The notes under the pieces were generated by a model. The model was not told where the DNA came from and did no database searches. It was given only the letters and a program-made list of their open reading frames with translations. From the NCBI GenBank assembly GCA_004213175.1, contig SHAT01000008.1, forward strand, positions 1 to 56,098: a stretch of 56,098 nt of DNA. Reading direction: 5' to 3'. The DNA comes from Pseudomonadota bacterium (lineage in GTDB: Bacteria > SAR324 > NAC60-12). The stretch's first letter is position 1. Every line of letters starts with the position of its first letter. Positions 20,346 through 28,368 of the stretch are shown here, in pieces. A program made the translations under genes and the position numbers.

Positions 20346-20816
20346 TTACTGAATAAGCATAGCATGATGAGTTCGGATTTTTTCAGGCCACAAGGATTTA
20401 AAATATTGAATAACTGTTACAATTTTCTCATCACTCAGACGATCACCAAATCCACGCATTGGCGAATCAGAAGCGATTGATCCTTCCTTGACTGTTTTAA
20501 AAAGTACCTCATTAGAATGATGCCAAGCATGACCAGTCCCATTCAGAGCAGGAGCTATGTAGGTCCCATTTGCATCAATTCCCCCTTTAGGAGAATTTAG
20601 ATTTTGACCTCCTCCTTGATCTCCATGACAGGTAGAACAATTTTTTTCATAGATTGTTTTACCTCTATGGATTTGTTCACTATCAGGTTGAAGACTGAGG
20701 GCCTCTATTGGAGATGATTTATACAAATACCAAATGCTTGCTAATAAAAAAACTGTTATGGCAGAAAACAAAATGAACTGTATATTATTTTTTTTTAATG
20801 AAAAATTTATTGCCAT
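20346..20816 (-). CDS. Membrane-anchored c-type cytochrome (single haem)
   Basis: N-terminal TM anchor; haem motif 'YEKNCSTCHGDQGGG'; distal Met candidate 'SPMRGFGDRLSDEKIVTVIQYFKSLW'. Confidence 0.88.
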   Translation of the reverse strand: MAINFSLKKNNIQFILFSAITVFLLASIWYLYKSSPIEALSLQPDSEQIHRGKTIYEKNCSTCHGDQGGGQNLNSPKGGIDANGTYIAPALNGTGHAWHHSNEVLFKTVKEGSIASDSPMRGFGDRLSDEKIVTVIQYFKSLWPEKIRTHHAMLIQ

Positions 20817-21010
20817 TATTTCTTTTGATTAATATTTCTATTATGTCTCACAATGTTTCCTATCATTGGTTTGGGAAAACCCAATTTATACCACGATTTG
20901 GGGGTGTTTTACAAGAATATTGAATTTTACTTGTAGGGTGTCTGAGTGTGAAGAATTAGTGGGAGTTACTTGGAGGTTCTCTGACTCTGTGAAGAATTAG
21001 TGGGGTTTAC

Positions 21011-21220
21011 TCATGGACCACCTACACCTCCACCCATACTGTCCCCATCCTTTAAGTTCTTAATCCAATTCGGAAGAGGAAGATTGTATTTAATCGCAAC
21101 AACTCTGTAAATTGCTGTAGAAATGATAACAACATTGATTAGTATAGCAAGTGCAAAAAGGTCGGTATCCACTTCATTAAATCCTAACACTTCTGCAAAA
21201 TTTCTAATCCACTCATCCAT
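21011..21220 (-). CDS. Small membrane protein, unknown
   Basis: 69 aa with one TM segment 'LFALAILINVVIISTAIYRVVAI'; plausible start and SD. Confidence 0.45.
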   Translation of the reverse strand: MDEWIRNFAEVLGFNEVDTDLFALAILINVVIISTAIYRVVAIKYNLPLPNWIKNLKDGDSMGGGVGGP

Positions 21221-21425
21221 AAATCACTCCATTATCATGTTTATTTTTTTAGAACATTACTCCTAAAAATAAAGGATGTCAATATCCTCAATAAATAGAA
21301 GGATGGTTGTGAAAGAAATCTGCACACGACTAGACGGATGTCCAATCGTGAATGGTGTTTGTGTTGATTGAATGACTGTGAAGAATTAGCGTTGGGACAA
21401 TCACAAAGGCAAATATCTATCAGTT

Positions 21426-21836
21426 TTACTCTATTTTTTCGGTCCTAAGATCATCATCAATGATCTGCACAAAAGGGGATCGGCCACGTTTTGTATCAAG
21501 CCTAATCAGTCCTGCTTCCTCCATCATCCTAAGTGCAGTATTCTTGGAATTACCGCATATGCCCCACTTCATGCAAGCCTGGTTTGTGACCTTGATATGT
21601 CCTGATGTCCGTCTCTGACTGTTGTACCCCCATAGCTTCCTCTGGTATGCAATCCCCCAGATAATCAAACCTACAACACCAGCTGTACGGGAGATATTAG
21701 AAGCCCTCTGGAACCATTTTAGAGGCAATGGTCCTCTTATATATTCCCCATACTGCCGGGATTTTGGTACTCTTACGGGTATAGAAGAATCTAAAGACAT
21801 AATAGATAAAAATAATATTAGGGTACGGGTTAACAA
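21426..21836 (-). CDS. Winged-helix-like putative DNA-binding protein
   Basis: 136 aa; 'VTNQACMKWGICGNSKNTALRMMEEAGLIRLDTKRGRSPFVQI' resembles a wHTH. Confidence 0.55.
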   Translation of the reverse strand: MLTRTLILFLSIMSLDSSIPVRVPKSRQYGEYIRGPLPLKWFQRASNISRTAGVVGLIIWGIAYQRKLWGYNSQRRTSGHIKVTNQACMKWGICGNSKNTALRMMEEAGLIRLDTKRGRSPFVQIIDDDLRTEKIE

Positions 21837-21900
21837 AAAATGAGAGGTATACGAACAGACATGAACATAAAATGCGATGTACTAAATTCACCCTACATAC

Positions 21901-23694
21901 TTATTCCAGCAGATTCATAATCTTCGACCACATTCCGGCTCCCCGTTCATCAAAATAACGATCCGGCCACTTGACGACCTCAGTATCCGTCTTCAGACGG
22001 AATCCCTTGAGTATTAATTCCGAGGCTGCTTCCATAGCCTGCTGCGTATCTAGGGCTGCCTTATCGATAAGGTGTATTGGAGCCTGAATAAGCAGGGCAT
22101 CATGAACAGTTGCGCATATTTCCACGCCAAGGTGATGGGCATTGATGACTGCAACCCGGAGCATTTCGCTTCCGTTCCCCTGCATGGGAAAATTGGCGAG
22201 CGAACGCATATTTGGCCCTTCTTGGGCATTGATACGAGGCGGCACCTTCATTTTCCAACCCATAACAGTTTGCATCTCCTGTCTTAGAATTGCTGTTGCG
22301 ACAGTGTCATGGCTCCACTTCCAAAAATCCTGGTAGCAGTTGTGGTGATGACGCAATAGTTGACGCCCAGTTTCTACCGGCTGGTTAAGTTTACGTGCCA
22401 TCCCATCCGAGCCAAGTCCGAAAAGAGTACCCAGTGCACATGTTTTAAATTGTGCCCTTTCCTTGGGGTGACTCTCTGGAGTAGCATCATCAGGTACGGC
22501 CCCCGATTGCTTTGCAAACGTTATGTAGGGATCCCCACTGTTATAAGCTTCCTGCATAGCCTTATCCCCCGATAAAGCGGCTGCGATACCGAATTCCTGC
22601 TGAGAGTAATCTACATAGGCTAAGGCCATATCCTTTTCAGGTTTGATGAGAAACCGCACCCACTTGGCTGGACCGAAAATGAACTTTGCATTGCTGGGCT
22701 GGTTTCTGCCAGTCTTGCTGGCGAAAGGGCTTAACATGCACCTATTCCTGCCATCAGTGCCAACGGCTATTTTAAGGTTTCTGGTCTGTGACAGTGTCGA
22801 TCGCAGTTCTCTCAGTTCTTCCAGTTGCGGGTATTGGATAGCCTTCCACCTGAATGTATCATCTGCAAGGTTCAGTTTCCCGGTATCTGTCCGGGGCCAA
22901 TCCATTCCATTGCGATTTAGATATTCTGCAAATAAATTCTGCTTGAAAACAGATCCTTCAAAGCATCCATATTCCCTGTCAACTTCAACGGTCAGTTTCT
23001 TTAGAAGTTCAGGCCAGACTTCACGAATTTTGTCGAGGTTCTCCTTGTCAATAGGGATTCCTCTGTCTTCAATCTTAGAGAGACAAACACTGTAAGCGCC
23101 TCTATAAAGTGCGATGGGTTGATCAATGTCAAATGCCATAGCAAGAACCAGATCATTCAATGCTTTGACGTCAGCTTCGCAGTATTTCAGGATAGCTTTT
23201 TTTTCTTTGAGGCTCCATGGTCCACCACTCATGATCAGGTCACGCATACTGCTCTTCTTCTCCCCGGTCATAGTAGGAAGACCATAGAAAATCATAGCCC
23301 CAAGCAGGCTATTACCGCATGGTACTTTTAAACCATTAGTCCGGTTACGAAATTCTACAAAACAATCAATTACATTTACCGGAGCATCCCACCCAAGTAC
23401 CTGGTGGCAAGAACCTTCTGCTCCATAATAGTAGGTGAAGCAGATGGTCCTATCTGAAATATCAAAGGGTGGTCTGTTCATCCCCAGCAACTCATCCCGC
23501 CAGATTTGATGTGTCTCTCCCGATTCCCAATCATGCCAGACCAGACAAACAGGATTTGGTCTCTCTCCTTCCACTGAAACATACTCGAAGTCGTATGTAA
23601 CTATACGGAAACCGGGGAAAGGAATTTTAGAATCCTGAGAGGGGGGCCGTGTTTTAAATTGCCCGGAGGGTTCTCTTAAAACCTTCGTTTTCAT
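21901..23694 (-). CDS. Phage-type family A DNA polymerase with 3'-5' exonuclease domain
   Basis: Exo motifs 'TYDFEYVS' and 'YCEADVKAL'; Pol motif A 'VDYSQQEFGIAAALSGD'; motif B 'RAQFKTCALGTLFGLG'; motif C 'CATVHDALLI'; no 5' nuclease domain. Confidence 0.92.
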   Translation of the reverse strand: MKTKVLREPSGQFKTRPPSQDSKIPFPGFRIVTYDFEYVSVEGERPNPVCLVWHDWESGETHQIWRDELLGMNRPPFDISDRTICFTYYYGAEGSCHQVLGWDAPVNVIDCFVEFRNRTNGLKVPCGNSLLGAMIFYGLPTMTGEKKSSMRDLIMSGGPWSLKEKKAILKYCEADVKALNDLVLAMAFDIDQPIALYRGAYSVCLSKIEDRGIPIDKENLDKIREVWPELLKKLTVEVDREYGCFEGSVFKQNLFAEYLNRNGMDWPRTDTGKLNLADDTFRWKAIQYPQLEELRELRSTLSQTRNLKIAVGTDGRNRCMLSPFASKTGRNQPSNAKFIFGPAKWVRFLIKPEKDMALAYVDYSQQEFGIAAALSGDKAMQEAYNSGDPYITFAKQSGAVPDDATPESHPKERAQFKTCALGTLFGLGSDGMARKLNQPVETGRQLLRHHHNCYQDFWKWSHDTVATAILRQEMQTVMGWKMKVPPRINAQEGPNMRSLANFPMQGNGSEMLRVAVINAHHLGVEICATVHDALLIQAPIHLIDKAALDTQQAMEAASELILKGFRLKTDTEVVKWPDRYFDERGAGMWSKIMNLLE

Positions 23695-24359
23695 GACATC
23701 ATCTCCCCCCGCAAGCGCAGCAATACAGGATGTGAAATGTCGTTTATGTAAAACTTCTCGAATGCTTTGTCAATAAGTTCACTAAGGGTCATTGTCGGCC
23801 ATTTTGGATCCGGAAGTTTTGCGTTCATTGCCTTCGTGATGATATAGCCACCATTTGCTTTATCAGCTTGTCTGCGAACCCAGCATTGCTTAGCTTCTTC
23901 CATAGTACGGTGACCCGATTCATGCCAACTGTTGATTTTTCCCATTTCATCGGGCTGTGGGATACAAGTAACAAATGGAGTAGAATTCATGGTGACACAC
24001 ACATATAAAGTCATCACCCTAAGTTGTGACTCGAGCTGGATTTCAGGCAGTACTTCAGGATCAATCAAATACCACTCGTTTTCTGACTTCAAACTCAATA
24101 TATTAGCATCCATAGTGTAATCCTCATCAGACATACACCGGAAAAATTCATCCGGCTTGGGATTACGTATGGGAATTACTGTATACTCAGTTGTTACTCC
24201 AAGATCGATTAACTGATCTGCCCTGGCACGAACACGTTCCAGATCAATTTTAGGTTTTTTTAGACTCACTGCATCATCTGCTAAATCCTTTGTTCCTTTT
24301 GTTTCAGCCTGATCTTCATTTGCAATGTTGCCCGTAGATACTTTTTCTTTATCTAACAT
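23691..24359 (-). CDS. Unknown protein translationally coupled to the PolA gene
   Basis: 222 aa; stop/start overlap (ATGA) with the downstream polymerase ORF. Confidence 0.65.
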   Translation of the reverse strand: MLDKEKVSTGNIANEDQAETKGTKDLADDAVSLKKPKIDLERVRARADQLIDLGVTTEYTVIPIRNPKPDEFFRCMSDEDYTMDANILSLKSENEWYLIDPEVLPEIQLESQLRVMTLYVCVTMNSTPFVTCIPQPDEMGKINSWHESGHRTMEEAKQCWVRRQADKANGGYIITKAMNAKLPDPKWPTMTLSELIDKAFEKFYINDISHPVLLRLRGEMMS

Positions 24360-24513
24360 GGTATCTCCTATTTTGGAGGTTAAGGTGTATTAGAACACCA
24401 GTTTGTTTCTGAACTATTTGCCATTGGCTGGGTAGTTCTAGGACCTCTCTCATTTCAGGCTCAACCCCAGATACTCTTTTAACCAGTATATGAGTGACCT
24501 TTTAGAGTCTGAA

Positions 24514-24705
24514 TTAAGCAATCTCAGTTTCAACTCTGCAATTATTCATGTATTGCAAAACATCCTTATCCGAATAGCGAACCGTACCGCCAAATTTGTG
24601 GAAGGGTATGCCCGTATTTTTCCAGCGATGCTGCTGCAGGGTTTTTTGAGATTGTTTGGTCAGAAAAGAGACCTGTTTTTCTGTTAAGAATTTTGGAAAT
24701 TCCAT
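24514..24705 (-). CDS. AlpA/excisionase-like HTH protein
   Basis: 'FLTEKQVSFLTKQSQKTLQQHRWKNTGIPFHKFGGTVRYSDKDVLQYMNN' matches AlpA/HTH_17 pattern. Confidence 0.82.
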   Translation of the reverse strand: MEFPKFLTEKQVSFLTKQSQKTLQQHRWKNTGIPFHKFGGTVRYSDKDVLQYMNNCRVETEIA

Positions 24706-24779
24706 ACTATTCCTTTCTAATAGGGTTTCAGAAATCAGGAGGTTTCCTCCCGAACTTCTAGTATTTTAGATGCGGGGTC

Positions 24780-24952
24780 TCACTTTATGAGGTCTGAACC
24801 CTCATTTTATGAAGCTATTTTAATAGTATTATTCTTTCTCAAATTTTAGAGAACCTTGTTTGGTGAAGGGATTTGGGGGATTTTGTAAGAGATAGGCTTC
24901 ATTTTATGAAGTCCTGTAAAACCCTATATTTAGGGGGTTTTATTTTATGAAG
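24780..24952 (+). repeat. Four iteron-like repeats, consensus YWYTTTATGARG
   Basis: Core TTTATGARG at 24784-24792, 24806-24814, 24903-24911, 24944-24952; third copy lies in inverted repeat CTTCAT-TTT-ATGAAG (24897-24911). Confidence 0.7.
24918..24942 (-). terminator. Putative hairpin terminator after the 245-aa ORF
   Basis: AAACCCTATATTTAGGGGGTTT inverted repeat with T-rich tracts on both strands, just 3' of stop at 24945. Confidence 0.4.
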
Positions 24953-25682
24953 GGTTGGCCTGGTTTTCTTTGGCCAATTTCTTTGCAGCTGGCCACTTGT
25001 TACGCTCAAGGTAACCTTTTGTTAATCTTGTTTCATTTGAATCTCCTCTGCCTGAGTTCCATATAATTGCATCAAAATCGTCAGAACTTTTTTGAAGTAG
25101 GATTTCATCTTTATCATATTTGCGTGTCTTACGATTGAGTTCCTTTTTCAAAAGTAACCATACTTCGCCTCCCGAAAGATCGGGTTCATTCTCAGCAATG
25201 TTCATCAAAAGGATTGTTAAATCATCATGTTTAGCTTCTACAATTTTTGAACTATTTCCCCCCTCCGTTGATATTGATGGAATCTTTTGAACCTCATGAG
25301 TTTCATATGTTGGAAGTACCTCTAATCGTTTGCGAGCAATTTTTAGTTTACTGATGAGTAACTCTTGTTCGTCCTCCAAGAAGGAAAGGTGGTTTTGATT
25401 CCTTATAACTGGAAGAACGAGTTCTTTGTTTACTTCATCCCAACGCTTCATCCATTCCTTTTCCGTTGGTTTACGAGGTGCAAACTCATCATTGATTTGA
25501 TTTGTCAGCTGTACATCCGAAGGCGCAATTTGTGGCAGTTTCTCCGTCTTGATGACATTCTCCTTGTTCTTGAGCAACAAGTCTTTGAGAAATTCTATTT
25601 GTTCTTGCGGCGTGTCGAGCAAAGCAAAGTCCGTTGCATATTGCTTCTTCCAAATGTCTTGGGCAATGTTTAAATTTTTCAT
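24945..25682 (-). CDS. Unknown protein translationally coupled to the integrase
   Basis: 245 aa; start overlaps the integrase stop (25679-25682). Confidence 0.65.
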   Translation of the reverse strand: MKNLNIAQDIWKKQYATDFALLDTPQEQIEFLKDLLLKNKENVIKTEKLPQIAPSDVQLTNQINDEFAPRKPTEKEWMKRWDEVNKELVLPVIRNQNHLSFLEDEQELLISKLKIARKRLEVLPTYETHEVQKIPSISTEGGNSSKIVEAKHDDLTILLMNIAENEPDLSGGEVWLLLKKELNRKTRKYDKDEILLQKSSDDFDAIIWNSGRGDSNETRLTKGYLERNKWPAAKKLAKENQANPS

Positions 25683-26830
25683 AATTCACCTTTCGTTTTC
25701 TTATGTTCAGCCAACTGAATGATTTCTGTTTCAGACTTTGTGATTTCAGAAATAACATTACTTGCATCCATCAGAGCCTCGTTCCTTAAGTGTGCATACC
25801 TCTGAGTCATCGAGGGTGTTTTGTGAGTCAGTAGTTTTTGAAGTGTGTATAGATCAACCTTACCGCTGGAAGCAAGAGTTGAAGCATAAACATGCCTTAG
25901 TCCATGCAGTATTCTAAAGTCTTCTGGTAACTGAGCATTTGCTTTGATTCTATTCAATGAGGGAGGTGATTTCTTAAGTCTCCCGCCATTTTGAGCCGGG
26001 AAGACAAATTCACTCCCGGTCTCCGGGTGATTTTTCAGAACCTTCTCAGCAATTCCATTAAGTGGAATTATCTGGTCTACTCCTCCTTTAGGATCTTTGA
26101 TTGTAATCGTTTTTCTGCGAGAATTAATATCGTCCCACTTCAGATTGAATAATTCCCCTCTCCTCATACCTGTAAAAAGGGCTAACCTTACTAAATTTGC
26201 AGCCTGAAGATCATGCTCATTATTCAGTACTTTAAGAAGCCTGTTCAATTCCTCAGGTGATAAATCTTCTGTCTTGATGTTGTTTACTTTAGGCATTTCA
26301 ACAACAAAACTGATCCCCGGGCAAAGGCCGTTCTTAGCGGCAAAATTTGAAATACGATTCAGTACCTCCAGTGCATGCCGTATAGTTGCTGGTTTAAGTT
26401 TCTTTTTGCCCAATTCCTTTTTTAATTCATTTATATCAAATAAAGTTACCTCTTCGGGTGTCTTCCCGGCAAACTTTTTTTCCAGATATGTTTTAAATCT
26501 TCTCACATCATTTGCCCTTCCCTTAAGGTCAGGACGACTGGCAAGATATTCATCAAATAATTTCTGGAATGTCCAGCGTTCCGCAAAAGATTCTTTTTCT
26601 GCTCTCTCATTTGAACGCTTCACATTATTGGATTCTGATTTCCCCGCCAATCTCTCGGTTCTGAGACGATTAGCCTTTGCGGCTGTCCATCCCTGACTTT
26701 TTCTCCCGGCTTTTTCTTCAATCAGTATTCGGCCTTTTCTATACCGGATAAAAAATGTCTGGTCACCGTTGTCAAGTAAAACAAAATAAACTCCGCTGTG
26801 GCGGGTAGTATTTCTAAGCTGTTTCGGCAT
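25679..26830 (-). CDS. Tyrosine recombinase / phage-type integrase
   Basis: 'FTGMRRGELFNLKWDDI', 'HGLRHVYASTLASSG', 'LQKLLTHKTPSMTQRYAHL' (R..HxxR..H..Y); N-terminal AP2-like DNA-binding region. Confidence 0.95.
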   Translation of the reverse strand: MPKQLRNTTRHSGVYFVLLDNGDQTFFIRYRKGRILIEEKAGRKSQGWTAAKANRLRTERLAGKSESNNVKRSNERAEKESFAERWTFQKLFDEYLASRPDLKGRANDVRRFKTYLEKKFAGKTPEEVTLFDINELKKELGKKKLKPATIRHALEVLNRISNFAAKNGLCPGISFVVEMPKVNNIKTEDLSPEELNRLLKVLNNEHDLQAANLVRLALFTGMRRGELFNLKWDDINSRRKTITIKDPKGGVDQIIPLNGIAEKVLKNHPETGSEFVFPAQNGGRLKKSPPSLNRIKANAQLPEDFRILHGLRHVYASTLASSGKVDLYTLQKLLTHKTPSMTQRYAHLRNEALMDASNVISEITKSETEIIQLAEHKKTKGEL

Positions 26831-26919
26831 TTTTATACAAGATAGTTTTATTAGAATAATATTTATGTTATCTTAGCCTAATTGTTGCATTTAAATTTTT
26901 AAAAAGTTAAGGGGTAATA

Positions 26920-26940
26920 TCCCCCACCATATCCCCCACC
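26920..26940 (+). repeat. Putative integrase arm-type site, right copy
   Basis: Exact 21-bp duplicate of 18540-18560 in the same orientation, next to attR. Confidence 0.8.
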
Positions 26941-27066
26941 AGTTTTAATAAAATTGATAGAACTGAGTAGAAATATATAATAGGGAGTGTAGCTTATAAA
27001 CAGCTATAACAAAAGGTTAAACGTTAAAATTAGAATTATATAGAATTAGGGAGTAGTGTATTTATA

Positions 27067-27093
27067 CGGGTTCGAATCCCGTTTCTCGCTCCA
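27067..27093 (+). repeat. attR (duplicated tRNA-Gly 3' end)
   Basis: Exact 27-bp match to 18435-18461; no 5' tRNA half upstream. Confidence 0.93.
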
Positions 27094-27170
27094 TGTTTTT
27101 CGAAATTTATAAGCAAGAAAAATTCTTTATAATTAAGTAACAACATCAATTTTCTTAAAAGATCAAGCAA

Positions 27171-28364
27171 TTGAATGAAAAAACAAAAGATTTTAAACCA
27201 TTCGTTTGTGTAGAATCACTAGGTATTTTCCCTCTTGAAGAAGTATCTTTACTGTTGATTAATCATGCAAAACGCACTCAACAGAGTGATCATAACGGCA
27301 AGACTGTTTCAGATTTGGTGAAGGGGAAAAAGATACTCTCCTGGCAAACTGCTAGAAATAAATTTCCTGGTGATGTGCGTAGAATAGATCCTGCAGAACT
27401 GCTGAATTTCTGGAATGAGAAAAAATTGGCAAGCCACTTCCAACAAAAGAGTGGAACTTTCGTAGAAACCTTGACGCCTTTTCTGAAAATTGAGGATGAT
27501 GGTACATTTATCATTTCAACAAATCTACATAAGATCCTAGTTGATTTAGAAAAATGTTTCAATGGGAGGATGCTGCTGATTTTCCGAGATGAAGGGCTTC
27601 ACCTAGTTATGGAAGGTACAGCCAAAAACGTTTTTTTAAAATCCGGAAACGTTTCAGCTAATTTGAAGTCACAATTTCCAGAAAACGAGCCCGTTTGGTC
27701 AATCCCGCTTGAAACAAATTTCTTTAAATTACTGAAGAATAAGAACCCTGCAAAATTAGAATTTCAGGTGATTTCAAATCGACTACATGTAAAAAATCAT
27801 AGTACCAGTAAGGAACAAACTCTTGACCTAAAACCTGCAACAAGTTCATTTAATTTTGCTTCTCGCTGGAATCCTCCTGAAGAAGGGCCACTAATAGAGA
27901 CAGTTATAACAAAAGATGTGATGGCAAAATTACGAGATATTAGTATCAACAGTTCCTTCAAACGTTTAGGAATAGTTGGTAAATCTGGAAAAATTAGAGC
28001 TGCGCTGTTCGGTAACTCTCCTGAAGATTTTCTTTTTTTAGGAAATGCAATTGGAAAATGCACAGAAGAATTTCAGGTCGTTTCTCATCAAATGCCTATG
28101 CTGGAAGATGACTTCATTGTTTCAATTTATGAAAATCAGGTATTGCGTTTAAGAAGTTTAACAGAAGATTATGAATGGATGACTTTTTTCGAAAAAGATT
28201 TCAGTTTTATAAATATCCCTTCCAATGCAGAAAAATCAGTATCTTCTCAACCCTCTAAATCACAAGAACATCTACAACTTGTTCAAAAAAAGTTAAAAAC
28301 TTCTACAGAAGAGAACCCCTTCCCACAAGGAAAATCCAGAGATTTAGTTAAATCCGGCAATTAA
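27171..28364 (+). CDS. Unknown protein, 397 aa
   Basis: Long ORF from TTG start; no clear motif. Confidence 0.6.
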   Translation: MNEKTKDFKPFVCVESLGIFPLEEVSLLLINHAKRTQQSDHNGKTVSDLVKGKKILSWQTARNKFPGDVRRIDPAELLNFWNEKKLASHFQQKSGTFVETLTPFLKIEDDGTFIISTNLHKILVDLEKCFNGRMLLIFRDEGLHLVMEGTAKNVFLKSGNVSANLKSQFPENEPVWSIPLETNFFKLLKNKNPAKLEFQVISNRLHVKNHSTSKEQTLDLKPATSSFNFASRWNPPEEGPLIETVITKDVMAKLRDISINSSFKRLGIVGKSGKIRAALFGNSPEDFLFLGNAIGKCTEEFQVVSHQMPMLEDDFIVSIYENQVLRLRSLTEDYEWMTFFEKDFSFINIPSNAEKSVSSQPSKSQEHLQLVQKKLKTSTEENPFPQGKSRDLVKSGN

Positions 28365-28368
28365 TATT

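Larger units (their letters stand above)
20219..21389 (+). repeat. Dispersed repeat family (core TGTGAAGAATTAG), four copies
   Basis: Core at 20239-20251, 20947-20959, 20988-21000, 21377-21389; first three share about 50 bp of similar flanks (TTACTTGKARGKTBTCTGA..TGTGAAGAATTAGTGGG..TTACT). Confidence 0.75.
18435..27093. mobile_element. Integrated element in tRNA-Gly 3' end, phage-satellite-like, about 8.6 kb
   Basis: 27-bp exact direct repeat CGGGTTCGAATCCCGTTTCTCGCTCCA at 18435-18461 and 27067-27093; tyrosine integrase at right end; TerS-like, AlpA-like and PolA-like genes inside; no virion structural genes recognised. Confidence 0.9.

Noticed and set aside
20219-21389. CRISPR array
   Set aside because: Repeats are imperfect and irregularly spaced (708, 41, 389 bp) with genes between them; no cas genes
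22643-23095. 150-aa + ORF in the polymerase region
   Set aside because: Antisense to the PolA gene, which has clear motifs
27067-27093. Second tRNA gene
   Set aside because: Only the 3' 27 bp of tRNA-Gly is present; it is the attR duplication
18435-27093. Complete prophage
   Set aside because: No capsid, portal, tail, large terminase or lysis genes recognised and only 8.6 kb
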